The translations under genes and the position numbers were made by a program. Below, piece after piece: positions 14,659 through 22,475 of a DNA stretch of 26,150 nt; positions within the stretch are counted from its first letter, which is position 1; each line of letters starts with the position of its first letter. Source of the DNA: CAZDGV01 sp964505195 (GTDB taxonomy: Bacteria; Bacteroidota; Bacteroidia; Chitinophagales; Chitinophagaceae); contig CAZDGV010000023.1 in the NCBI GenBank assembly GCA_964505195.1, positions 1 to 26,150 on the forward strand, given 5' to 3'. The notes under the pieces are model-generated. The model was given only the letters and a program-made list of their open reading frames with translations. It was not told the DNA's origin and ran no database searches.

Positions 14659-14669
14659 TATCCGTTCAC

Positions 14670-14930
14670 TTATTTTTTTAAAAGTAGAAATAAATACTCG
14701 CCAAGCTTGGTGGCTAATCCAAGCAAAAAAGGATACAGCAATAATAGCCAGCCCCAATCTGCAATGCTTATTTTGCGCAGCCCTTTACTCCCTTCAGAAT
14801 TTAGCAAACGCAAAAAATCGTACCAGGAGGTAAGACCGACTGCAGCGGAAATGATGTTTGCAAGAATAGCAACCATCAAAATCATCAGTCCAACCAGATA
14901 AAGCTTTAACATATCATTTGTTTTATTCAC
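14670..14930 (-). CDS. Small two- to three-helix membrane protein of unknown function
   Basis: An 86-residue protein with a first membrane helix (LYLVGLMILMVAILANIIS), a middle polar segment with DFLRLLNSEGSKGLRKIS, and a second hydrophobic block, DWGWLLLLYPFLLGLATKLG, ending in LLKK. The pattern of a Trp-rich second helix after a conserved polar loop looks like an uncharacterised membrane family common in Bacteroidota. No function is proposed. The start at 14930 is used; an in-frame ATG at 14912 is an alternative. It is convergent with the helical protein at 14272 and divergent from ctaA. Confidence 0.68.
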   Translation of the reverse strand: MNKTNDMLKLYLVGLMILMVAILANIISAAVGLTSWYDFLRLLNSEGSKGLRKISIADWGWLLLLYPFLLGLATKLGEYLFLLLKK

Positions 14931-14997
14931 CTTGAAGATAGTTGATACCGGAGATAGCCATTAAGTTTTGTGGAATATTCTATGCAATAGCACCCTC

Positions 14998-15044
14998 GTA
15001 TAGCGAATAAAGCCGCTATACAAATGCACGGCAATGTATCTTTG
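14998..15044 (+). promoter_or_regulatory. Palindrome and Bacteroidota promoter box upstream of ctaA
   Basis: GTATAGCG (14998-15005) and its exact complement CGCTATAC (15014-15021) are separated by eight bases, making a 24-base dyad. TATCTTTG at 15037-15044 is a perfect TAnnTTTG box, eight bases before the ctaA ATG at 15053. The dyad centre is about 34 bases from the end of the box, where an activator would sit, and no -33 TTG is seen. The dyad could be an operator of an unidentified regulator or, less likely, an RNA hairpin; its sequence is unrelated to the Crp-type sites. Confidence 0.5.
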
Positions 15045-15052
15045 CTGCTGAT

Positions 15053-16150
15053 ATGCAAATAGAAAAATCATCTACCGATCAATTGGTTGCCCGCTGGCTA
15101 CTGGCGGGTGTTTTTCTTATCATCGTTCAAATTCTGCTGGGGGGCATTACACGTCTTACTGGTTCGGGACTCTCCATTACCGAATGGGATGTGATAACGG
15201 GCACCCTTCCACCGCTTTCTGAACAGGCATGGACTGCGGCGTTTGACGAATACAAAACAACACCCCAGTATAAACTACTGAACAGTAGCTTCACGCTGGG
15301 CGATTTCAAGTTCATCTTCTTTTGGGAATGGTTTCACCGCTTCTGGGCAAGAATGATGGGTATGATTTTTCTAATCGGATTTATTTATTTTCTCAGTAAG
15401 GGATATTTCAGAAAGACGATGATCAAACCATTGATCGTTCTTTTTCTACTTGGAGGATTACAGGGTGCTGTCGGCTGGATTATGGTAGCAAGTGGCTTGG
15501 TCGGCGATGCGGTATATGTAAAACCAACGCGACTTGCACTGCATTTTATTTTAGCATTGGGATTACTCTGTTATACATTTTGGTTTGCACTCCAGCTACA
15601 GGTTAGCAAAAGCAGTATGACCGTAGCACCTAAGCTGCGCAAATTTACCTGGATTGTTTTAGCAATATTAATTGTACAGTTGCTCTTTGGTGCACTCATG
15701 GCAGGACATAAAGCTGCCACTGCAGCGCCTACCTGGCCTGACATTAACGGAGAAACGATTCCTGCAGCCATTTTCCGTGAAACACCATTGCTGATTAATT
15801 TTATTGAAAACAAAGTCACGATTCATTTTTTCCATCGTAACATCGGATACCTGCTGCTGATACTAATTATTGCCTGGTACTTTATCGCACTGCGCATGAA
15901 GGCAAGCAACTTGATCAATGCTACACGCAGTATACCTATGTTAATTGTATTGCTGCAGGTATTACTAGGTGTATTATCAGTGTTAACCAGTACAGAAATC
16001 GTGCCCAACCGCTGGGGTAATTTTGAATGGATGGCACAAATACATCAGCTGGTTGCCATGTTTTTATTGCTCAGTCTTGTGTGGTTTCTTTATCTCCTCC
16101 GAAATAAAGAATCGGATACACTTAAAGCGAATCCGGAAAATAAAAGCTAA
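15053..16150 (+). CDS. ctaA: Haem A synthase (COX15/CtaA family)
   Basis: A 365-residue protein with about eight membrane helices. It begins with the hallmark LGGITRLTGSGLSITEW, followed by a long EWFHRFWAR helix (H95), LALHFILALG (H164), HFFHRNIGY (H261) and QIHQLVAMF (H331). These are the four histidines expected to bind the two haems of the pseudo-twofold CtaA/COX15 structure. The long soluble loop after SITEWDVITG is typical of the COX15 type. The enzyme oxidises the haem O methyl to a formyl group, making haem A for aa3-type oxidases. The stop overlaps that of rnhB by three bases, tail to tail. Confidence 0.95.
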   Translation: MQIEKSSTDQLVARWLLAGVFLIIVQILLGGITRLTGSGLSITEWDVITGTLPPLSEQAWTAAFDEYKTTPQYKLLNSSFTLGDFKFIFFWEWFHRFWARMMGMIFLIGFIYFLSKGYFRKTMIKPLIVLFLLGGLQGAVGWIMVASGLVGDAVYVKPTRLALHFILALGLLCYTFWFALQLQVSKSSMTVAPKLRKFTWIVLAILIVQLLFGALMAGHKAATAAPTWPDINGETIPAAIFRETPLLINFIENKVTIHFFHRNIGYLLLILIIAWYFIALRMKASNLINATRSIPMLIVLLQVLLGVLSVLTSTEIVPNRWGNFEWMAQIHQLVAMFLLLSLVWFLYLLRNKESDTLKANPENKS

Positions 16151-16746
16151 AATAATAGCTGCTCTTTCGGAAGTATATTAAACGACTTCCGATGGTGTGT
16201 GGTAAGTCCGTACAAAGCAATGGCATCGCGGTGTGCTTTGGTACCATATCCTTTATTATTTAGCCAATCGTATTGCGGAAAAGATAGATGCAGTGATTGC
16301 ATGTATTCATCTCGATAGGTTTTTGCAAGAATACTGGCTGCGGCAATAGAAGCATAAGTTGCATCACCCTTCACAATGCATCGATGTGGAATTCCCTGAT
16401 AAGCATTAAATCTGTTGCCATCAATCAAAAGCAGCTTCGGACGCTTCTTGAGCTGATCGATGGCACGATGCATGGCAAGAAAAGATGCTTTTAAAATATT
16501 AATCTGGTCGATCTCTTCTACAGATACAATTCCAACTGCAAATGCAGTGGCCTTTTCTTTTATATAGTCTCGCAAAATCAGCCTGCTGGCAGGATCTACC
16601 TGTTTCGAATCATTTAGTAACGGATGATGAAAGCCCTTTGGCAAAATAACTGCTGCAGCAAAAACCGGACCGGCATAACAACCCCTACCGGCCTCATCAC
16701 AGCCAGCTTCAGTTAAGCGGTTGGTAAAAGAATGCATTAAGGACAT
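16147..16746 (-). CDS. rnhB: Ribonuclease HII
   Basis: The protein has the RNase HII signature GCDEAGRGCYAGPVFAAAVILP with the catalytic Asp-Glu pair. It also has LLIDGNRF and KGDATYASIAAASILAKTYRD, which supply the two further acidic residues of the DEDD site. It ends with YGTKAHRDAI and a short C-terminus, about 200 residues in all. The enzyme nicks RNA-DNA hybrids, including single ribonucleotides misincorporated in DNA. The frame is open to an ATG at 16779, but homologues usually begin about 15 residues before the DEAGRG motif, so the ATG at 16746 or 16737 is more likely. Its 3' end overlaps the end of ctaA. Confidence 0.94.
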   Translation of the reverse strand: MSLMHSFTNRLTEAGCDEAGRGCYAGPVFAAAVILPKGFHHPLLNDSKQVDPASRLILRDYIKEKATAFAVGIVSVEEIDQINILKASFLAMHRAIDQLKKRPKLLLIDGNRFNAYQGIPHRCIVKGDATYASIAAASILAKTYRDEYMQSLHLSFPQYDWLNNKGYGTKAHRDAIALYGLTTHHRKSFNILPKEQLLF

Positions 16747-16901
16747 ACCATTCAAAATTATATTAAAAGGAAATGACAATATTTGAAAGATGTATTTACT
16801 TGGGCATTTTTACATTCAACTGGATCATTGCAAGAAAATACGATTGCATTTTATTTCACCCTGCTGTTTTCACTCTTGCCCGAAGATGCTAACTTGCAGG
16901 C

Positions 16902-19259
16902 ATGATGGATTATTTACAGGGACTAAATGAAAAACAGCGGGAAGCAGTTACACATATAAATGGCCCGCTGATGATTGTGGCCGGAGCTGGCAGCGGAAAA
17001 ACACGGGTACTTACCACACGTATTGCTCATCTTTTGTCGAATGGAGTAGATGCTTTCAATATCCTTGCCCTCACTTTTACGAATAAGGCGGCAAAAGAAA
17101 TGAAAGAGCGGGTGGAGCATATTTTAGGAAACAGAGAAGCGCGTAATTTATATATCGGTACTTTTCACAGTGTATTTGCACGCATCTTGCGTGGCGAGGC
17201 CGATAAACTGGGCTACCCAAATCATTTTACGATTTACGATACCGATGATGCAAAAAGTGTAATTAAGCAGGTAGTGCAGGAATTGAATCTGGACGACAAA
17301 CATTATAAGCCCAACCAGGTGCTAAACCGGATCTCCGCTGCAAAAAATGCACTCGTAGGTCCCGATGAATATCGAAACGACTATCATATTCAACAGGAGG
17401 ATACGCGTGCCAATCGGCCGGCCATTGCGCAGATTTACAGCGCCTATGTTAAGAAGTGTTTCAAAAACGGAGCTATGGACTTTGACGACTTGCTGTTCAA
17501 ATTCTATGAACTACTCCGCAATTTTCCGGAATGCCTCAGTAAATACCAACGTAAGTTTAAATACATTTTGATAGATGAGTATCAGGATACCAACCCTGCC
17601 CAATATGAAGTAATCAAATTACTAGGGGCGATGAACGAAAATGTATGCGTGGTAGGTGATGATGCGCAAAGTATTTACAGCTTCCGCGGTGCCACCATTC
17701 AAAACATTCTTCAGTTTCAAACGGATTATCCCGATGCAAAAGTGGTAAAGCTTGAACAGAATTATCGCAGCACTTCAAACATTCTGCATGCAGCCAATGA
17801 AATCATAAAAAACAACAAAGGGCAGATTGAAAAAAATCTCTTCACCGAAAATGCAGCAGGTGAAAAAATAAAGCTGGTGCGCACTATGACGGATAATGAT
17901 GAAGGTAAATTTGTTGCTGATACCATACAGGAACAAAAGCTCCGCAATCATTATCAGCATAAAGATTTTGCTATTCTCTACCGAACAAATGCACAAAGCC
18001 GTGCTTTCGAAGAAGCTTTGCGAAGAATGGGCATTCCCTATACCATTTACGGTGGCATCAGTTTTTACCAGCGTAAAGAAATTAAGGACATGGTAGCCTA
18101 CCTGCGCTTGATTGTAAATCACAACGACGAAGAAGCTTTGAAGCGTATCATTAATTATCCTGTAAGAGGCATTGGAAAAACAACGATGGACAAAGCCATT
18201 CTTATTGCCAACGAACAGAATATTACTATGTGGGAAGTGCTGGTACGGGCTGAGCAGTTTGGCTTTAAAGCAAACACCCTCACGGCAATTGATACGTTTG
18301 TAACCATGATCAAAAGCTTTGCCAGCATGCTGCAGAATAAAAACGCTTATGAAGTAGCAGTGCACATTGGTAAACAAACCAATCTGGTGAAAGAGCTGTT
18401 CAACGATAAAAGTTCTGAAGGTGTACAGCGCTATGAAAACATTCAGGAATTGCTTAACTCCATTAAAGAGTGGGTAGAAAGCCCGGATAATGAAGATGGA
18501 GAAGTAGTAGACAAATCACTTGGTGCTTATTTGCAACAAATTACATTGCTCACCGATGCAGATGAAAAAGATCCCGATGCTGATACAGTAAAACTCATGA
18601 CGATACATGCTGCAAAAGGACTGGAATTCAATTGCGTGTTTGCAGCCGGACTGGAAGAAATGCTTTTTCCAAATGCCATGAGCATTAACAGCAGAGAAGA
18701 ACTGGAAGAAGAAAGGCGCCTCTTTTACGTGGTGATTACACGTGCGCGCTACAAGCTATGGATCACCTACGCCAACACCCGCTATAAATTTGGATCATTG
18801 GTACAGAACGAGCCAAGTCGTTTTATTGAAGAATTGCCTGAAGCACAAATCGATAAAAGCTATGCAGGTGGTGGCATTCGAAATCAGGGTACGCAGTGGA
18901 GTGGTGGTTCTGGGTTTGACCGCATGCGCGGTGGTTTCGGCAATAGCGGTAACAAAGCAGCAAAAGAAGCAGCATTCCGTTATGGTCCACCTCCCGCTAA
19001 AAAATCAGAAACACCCTCCTATATCCATCAGCGACCAACTGCGCCCAAGGTAGTAGAACATAAGCCGACAGAAGGTTTTATACCCAGCGATACCAGTAAT
19101 TTACAACCCGGACAAAAAGTAGAACACCAGAAATTTGGTTTTGGTGAAGTGATTAAAATGGAAGGCGCTGCACATAACCCTATTGCAACCGTTCAGTTTG
19201 AACACAATGGCGAGAAAAAGATTATGCTGAACTATGCAAAACTGAGGATTATAGAATAA
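16902..19259 (+). CDS. pcrA: UvrD/PcrA-type superfamily 1A DNA helicase
   Basis: A 785-residue helicase. LNEKQREAV is the Q-motif region, GAGSGKTR the Walker A, TFTNKAAKEMKERV motif Ia, IDEYQDTNPAQYEV the Walker B, VGDDAQSIYSFRGA motif III, LEQNYRS motif IV, TIHAAKGLEF motif V and RRLFYVVITRAR motif VI. A Gly- and Ser-rich linker near residues 655-690 leads to a basic region. The C-terminal module GQKVEHQKFGFGEVIKMEG is the Tudor-like RNA-polymerase-binding domain of PcrA/UvrD. The enzyme unwinds DNA 3' to 5' in nucleotide excision and mismatch repair and removes stalled polymerases. UvrD and PcrA cannot be separated from sequence alone. The gene stands alone on the plus strand. Confidence 0.93.
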   Translation: MMDYLQGLNEKQREAVTHINGPLMIVAGAGSGKTRVLTTRIAHLLSNGVDAFNILALTFTNKAAKEMKERVEHILGNREARNLYIGTFHSVFARILRGEADKLGYPNHFTIYDTDDAKSVIKQVVQELNLDDKHYKPNQVLNRISAAKNALVGPDEYRNDYHIQQEDTRANRPAIAQIYSAYVKKCFKNGAMDFDDLLFKFYELLRNFPECLSKYQRKFKYILIDEYQDTNPAQYEVIKLLGAMNENVCVVGDDAQSIYSFRGATIQNILQFQTDYPDAKVVKLEQNYRSTSNILHAANEIIKNNKGQIEKNLFTENAAGEKIKLVRTMTDNDEGKFVADTIQEQKLRNHYQHKDFAILYRTNAQSRAFEEALRRMGIPYTIYGGISFYQRKEIKDMVAYLRLIVNHNDEEALKRIINYPVRGIGKTTMDKAILIANEQNITMWEVLVRAEQFGFKANTLTAIDTFVTMIKSFASMLQNKNAYEVAVHIGKQTNLVKELFNDKSSEGVQRYENIQELLNSIKEWVESPDNEDGEVVDKSLGAYLQQITLLTDADEKDPDADTVKLMTIHAAKGLEFNCVFAAGLEEMLFPNAMSINSREELEEERRLFYVVITRARYKLWITYANTRYKFGSLVQNEPSRFIEELPEAQIDKSYAGGGIRNQGTQWSGGSGFDRMRGGFGNSGNKAAKEAAFRYGPPPAKKSETPSYIHQRPTAPKVVEHKPTEGFIPSDTSNLQPGQKVEHQKFGFGEVIKMEGAAHNPIATVQFEHNGEKKIMLNYAKLRIIE

Positions 19260-19274
19260 GCGCTTGCTTATAAC

Positions 19275-19625
19275 CTATAAAGCCTTTTTCAATGCTTCTA
19301 CTACCGCCTTGGTATTGCCAATAAATATTTTGCCATCTACCAAAGCGACGGGGCGCTTCAAAAAAGTATATTCTTCCAAGATTAAACGTCGATAATCTTT
19401 TTCCGTTAGCTGCTGTTCATGCAGTCCCATACTCCGAAACTTCATCGCTTTGCGGCTAAACAACGCTTCATAGCTCCCTGCCAACTGCTTCATTTCATCG
19501 AGCTGTGCAGGCGTAATGGGTTCGGATTTGATATCTTGTAAAACAGCACCCTTTTTAATAGCAGCGGTTTCCTGTAAAATGCGCTGATTGGTACTGCAAG
19601 TAGAGAGATGATATATTTTTTTCAT
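19275..19625 (-). CDS. ArsC/Spx-family (thioredoxin-like) protein lacking the CxxC second cysteine
   Basis: The ATG at 19625 begins MKKIYHLSTC, the normal start for the family; the frame runs on to 19673 but the added residues look non-coding. The 116-residue protein has the ArsC fold order: a first strand with STCSTNQRIL (C10), SEPITPAQLDEMKQLAGS, FLKRPVALVDGKIFIG (the conserved RPxxxxD strand) and a C-terminal helix. ArsC and Spx normally have C-x-x-C or C with a basic neighbour; here the second position is Asn. It may be a glutathione-type or single-Cys reductase or a regulatory protein. Arsenate reduction cannot be claimed, and there are no ars genes nearby. It is divergent from the ECF sigma gene. 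Confidence 0.8.
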   Translation of the reverse strand: MKKIYHLSTCSTNQRILQETAAIKKGAVLQDIKSEPITPAQLDEMKQLAGSYEALFSRKAMKFRSMGLHEQQLTEKDYRRLILEEYTFLKRPVALVDGKIFIGNTKAVVEALKKAL

Positions 19626-19691
19626 GAATCTTGCTTTCGTGTAACTTTTTATCAATTTACGGTACTTATACAATCAAGAAAACCGGTTTGT

Positions 19692-20201
19692 TTGAAAGTA
19701 GTATTACAAAAAGAGTTTTTGGAGTTGATTCAACAGCACAAAGGGCTGATATATAAAGTATGTCATATATATGCCCACGATGAGGCGTCAAAACAAGATT
19801 TATTTCAGGAAATCGTAATTCAACTTTGGAAGTCTTTTGGAAGCTTTCGCGGGGAAGCAAAAATCAGCACCTGGATGTACCGCATTGCCCTGAATACTGC
19901 ACTGACCGATCTGCGTAAACGAAAAACAAAAGTTGATCTTCATTATACAGATCAATCAAATTTAGATATTGAAGAAGTTGAATACGACAGCCAAAGAGAT
20001 GAGGAAGAAAAATTACTCTATAGCGCCATCGCAAAACTTTCCCAAATTGAAAAAGCAGTAGTAATGATGTATCTGGAGGATAAATCCTATGAAGAAATGG
20101 AAGAAGTGTTGGGGATTAGTCAGGGTACACTAAGAGTAAAAATGAATCGGATTAAAGAAAAGCTACGTTTACTGGTTAAAACTGAAAGTCATGGAACTTG
20201 A
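19692..20201 (+). CDS. ECF-family RNA polymerase sigma factor
   Basis: Region 2 is seen as ELIQQHKGLIYKVCHIYAHDEASKQDLFQEIVIQLWKSF, with the DLFQEI helix that binds core polymerase, then ISTWMYRIALNTALTDLRKRK for -10 recognition. Region 4 is AKLSQIEKAVVMMYLEDKSYEEMEEVLGISQGTLRVKMNRIKEKL, a helix-turn-helix for -35 recognition. An ATG at 19608 exists, but it overlaps the divergent ArsC-like gene and adds residues unlike the family. A TTG at 19692 gives a standard 169-residue protein and is preferred, with moderate trust. The end overlaps the next gene by 11 bases, as for sigma/anti-sigma pairs. No target promoters can be assigned. Confidence 0.87.
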   Translation: MKVVLQKEFLELIQQHKGLIYKVCHIYAHDEASKQDLFQEIVIQLWKSFGSFRGEAKISTWMYRIALNTALTDLRKRKTKVDLHYTDQSNLDIEEVEYDSQRDEEEKLLYSAIAKLSQIEKAVVMMYLEDKSYEEMEEVLGISQGTLRVKMNRIKEKLRLLVKTESHGT

Positions 20202-20814
20202 TCAACTTAAAATATTGTGGAAGCATGCAGATGAAAAGCTTCCAACGCTCAGCGATACAAATATTGAGGAAATACTCAGGCATCGTTCCCGGCGACCGAT
20301 TGCACGCATGAAGCGCAATCTGAAACTGGAAATCGTTTTTTTAATCATGCTCTATATACCTCTTATCTGGTATTTTGCGATTGACTATAAGAAGTTTTAT
20401 ATCTATTATGATATCATTTTAATCGTTGCTGCCTTATCTTTTCTGATGTATGCACGCTACAAGTATAAGCTGCTAGATAAGATGGAGTGTGCTGCCTGTG
20501 AGGTAAAGAGTAATTTATCCGTTCGGGTTGATATGCTTGAAAAGCTCGTGAAGCTTTATTTTTATTGGGGCAATATATCTGCAGTGTTTGGGTACCTAAT
20601 AAGTGCCGTGATTTCTTATGTTGGATTATTTAGCGAGCGCGGTGAAAAAATACCTGTGCCCGGAATACTTGAAATAACCATACTCGTTTCCATTGGAGCT
20701 GTTTTTGTTCTTTTTGCATATTTCGTAAATCGCTGGTATATCTTCAAACTTTATGGACAACATATTCAAAATTTAAAAACCTTACTTTATGAAATGGACG
20801 AAAACAAGGAGTAA
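20191..20814 (+). CDS. Putative membrane-bound anti-sigma factor
   Basis: A 207-residue protein with no recognised named domain. It begins with a soluble segment of about 45 residues, MELDQLKILWKHADEKLP, then four hydrophobic helices at about residues 48-65, 72-90, 122-145 and 162-185, ending in a charged tail. The ELDQLKxLWK start resembles the cytosolic end of small membrane proteins encoded after ECF sigma genes in Bacteroidota. Position, the 11-base overlap with the sigma gene and topology suggest it holds the sigma factor at the membrane. It lacks a zinc-binding HxxxCxxC motif, so a ZAS-type anti-sigma is excluded. Function is inferred from context. Confidence 0.7.
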   Translation: MELDQLKILWKHADEKLPTLSDTNIEEILRHRSRRPIARMKRNLKLEIVFLIMLYIPLIWYFAIDYKKFYIYYDIILIVAALSFLMYARYKYKLLDKMECAACEVKSNLSVRVDMLEKLVKLYFYWGNISAVFGYLISAVISYVGLFSERGEKIPVPGILEITILVSIGAVFVLFAYFVNRWYIFKLYGQHIQNLKTLLYEMDENKE

Positions 20815-21676
20815 CATCAAGTATGCGCTACTGATCATTTTAAGTGTATTGGTAGTACCCTCATTTGCGCAAGCAGATAAAACACAATCCTTGCTATGGA
20901 AAATCAGCGGTAATGGACTAACACAGGATTCTTACTTGTATGGCACTATTCATATAATATGCAAGGAAGATTTTAGGCTAAGCGAAACCATAAAACAAAA
21001 GTTCGGTGCCAGTAAAGCAATTTATCTGGAGCTCGATATGGATGATCCGAAGTTTTCTTCAGAGATGATGCAACAAATGACCTTACCCAAAGGGCAAAAT
21101 CTGAAAGGCATTTTTGGTGAAAGCAATTTTGCACTGGTTGATTCATTCATGAAAGTGGAAACAAAAACCAGTCTTGCAGCATTCAACAGTTTTAAGCCAA
21201 TGATGGTGATGAGCCTGCTGTTTCAGCGCATGCTTCCGTGCAAAGAAATTGAGTCGTATGAAATGGCTTTTATTAAAATGGCCAAAGAACAGAAAAAGGA
21301 ATTATCAGGACTTGAACTTGTGGCTGATCAAATGGCTGTGTTTGATGCTATTCCCGACTCGCTGGAAGTAAAGAGTTTGGTCGATATGGTGAAAGACTTT
21401 AAAAGGTATCAAAAAGATTTTTCGTCGATGATCGATATCTACAAATCACAGAACACGGAGGCCTTATATAATCTAATGGTTAATTCTCCCGATATGATGG
21501 GCAGCAAAGAACTGCTGCTCGATCAGCGCAATCGAAACTGGATTCCCTTGATGGAATCTGCAATGCGGAAACAAAGTAGCTTTTTTGCAGTAGGCGCAGG
21601 TCATCTTTCAGGTGAAGTGGGCGTGATTGAATTACTCCGCAAAAAAGGATATCAGGTAACAGCAGTTGCAAACTGA
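20789..21676 (+). CDS. TraB/GumN-family exported protein
   Basis: A 295-residue protein with a signal peptide (KYALLIILSVLVVPSFAQ, cut near residue 28). The first conserved block is LYGTIHIICKEDF, followed by IYLELDMDD, and the last is FFAVGAGHLSGEVGVIELLRKKGYQV. These GxxH and E-x-D blocks are the shared marks of TraB/GumN proteins, thought to be metal-dependent peptidase-like in the Tiki/TraB clan. The gene overlaps the membrane protein gene by 26 bases and forms the end of the ECF operon. A role in envelope stress is plausible given the company of a sigma factor, but not shown. Confidence 0.85.
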   Translation: MKWTKTRSNIKYALLIILSVLVVPSFAQADKTQSLLWKISGNGLTQDSYLYGTIHIICKEDFRLSETIKQKFGASKAIYLELDMDDPKFSSEMMQQMTLPKGQNLKGIFGESNFALVDSFMKVETKTSLAAFNSFKPMMVMSLLFQRMLPCKEIESYEMAFIKMAKEQKKELSGLELVADQMAVFDAIPDSLEVKSLVDMVKDFKRYQKDFSSMIDIYKSQNTEALYNLMVNSPDMMGSKELLLDQRNRNWIPLMESAMRKQSSFFAVGAGHLSGEVGVIELLRKKGYQVTAVAN

Positions 21677-21704
21677 TCTTCCGGCTAATACTATTAATTT
21701 ATAT

Positions 21705-21752
21705 GATCCTGGTGCAAGCAATCATCAAAAATGAAATACTTACGCCAGGATC
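21705..21752. repeat. Inverted repeat between convergent genes
   Basis: Arms GATCCTGGTG (21705-21714) and CGCCAGGATC (21743-21752) pair over ten positions with one G-T and a 28-base loop. It lies in the short gap between the TraB/GumN stop and the lipoprotein stop on the opposite strand. A bidirectional transcription stop is the obvious role, but the loop is long and no clear T-run follows either arm. Confidence 0.35.
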
Positions 21753-21764
21753 TATGTTTAAAAA

Positions 21765-22226
21765 CTATTGAGGCAGCTCACTGGCATTAACATATACATC
21801 CACTGCTTTCTTGCGGGTATCAATATCAATACGAACAGGACGCAATTCAGATACGCGCTTTTCCTGGCGCAGTGTAATGTCATACACTTTACGATCATAC
21901 TTCATAACAGAGCCCGATATAGCATCAATTGCCCATCCGAGCAAAAACCCGAGGTTGATGATACTTACCACATTGAATTCTTTATCAAGCGTAAGCACCC
22001 TTGTTTCATAACCATCTAGTTTGAATTCAAGATCTGTATCATTGATGCTTCGCTTCATTCTTACAGAACAGGGTGTTTTGCAGAGTTCTACCCCGTCTTT
22101 ATAGATTATGGCTCCCTGGGGGGTGCTATTGAATGAAATGGTATCTTTTGTTCCGGTAAGAATAGTAGCACAGCCGGTTAAAAAGAACGCAGAGAAGGCA
22201 ATGAATGTGTAGCGTACATGTTTCAT
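21765..22226 (-). CDS. PEGA-like lipoprotein
   Basis: A 153-residue protein with a lipoprotein signal: a hydrophobic AFSAFFLTGC with the lipobox cysteine at residue 19. The mature part begins ATILTGTKDTISFNSTPQGAIIYKDG, then KTPCSVRMKRS and LDGYETRVLTL. Together they give the PEGA-type pattern (TPxGAxIxxDG, TPC, GYE). PEGA-domain lipoproteins are surface or periplasmic proteins of generally unknown function. A later hydrophobic segment, IINLGFLLGWAIDAISGSVMKYD, is also typical of this group. An AT-rich region upstream on the minus strand has a TACTTTG box (22313-22307) and a 7-base-arm hairpin at 22281-22298 in the presumed leader. Confidence 0.8.
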   Translation of the reverse strand: MKHVRYTFIAFSAFFLTGCATILTGTKDTISFNSTPQGAIIYKDGVELCKTPCSVRMKRSINDTDLEFKLDGYETRVLTLDKEFNVVSIINLGFLLGWAIDAISGSVMKYDRKVYDITLRQEKRVSELRPVRIDIDTRKKAVDVYVNASELPQ

Positions 22227-22423
22227 GATAAAACTGTTTTCAAGATGAAGAAGTTAGTATTTGAATTACCAAAAAGAAAAGCTTATTTCATAATAAGCCA
22301 AGGGTGCAAAGTAAAGTGAAGTGCTATAGTATGAATGCTGAGACGTGGTTTACAAGCGTTAATCTTTTGTAAATTCTAATTCATTGCTAACACTATTCAT
22401 AACTAACGCATTAATCCAACAGC

Positions 22424-22453
22424 AAAAAAATGCCGCAGTATACAACTGCGGCA
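22424..22453 (-). terminator. Intrinsic terminator of htpG
   Basis: Read on the minus strand, TGCCGCAGT and ACTGCGGCA form a perfect nine-base GC-rich stem with a five-base loop, followed at once by seven T (plus-strand A at 22424-22430). It lies 22 bases after the htpG stop. This is the clearest Rho-independent terminator in the window. Confidence 0.92.
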
Positions 22454-22475
22454 CTGTATAACGAATCAACACAAA

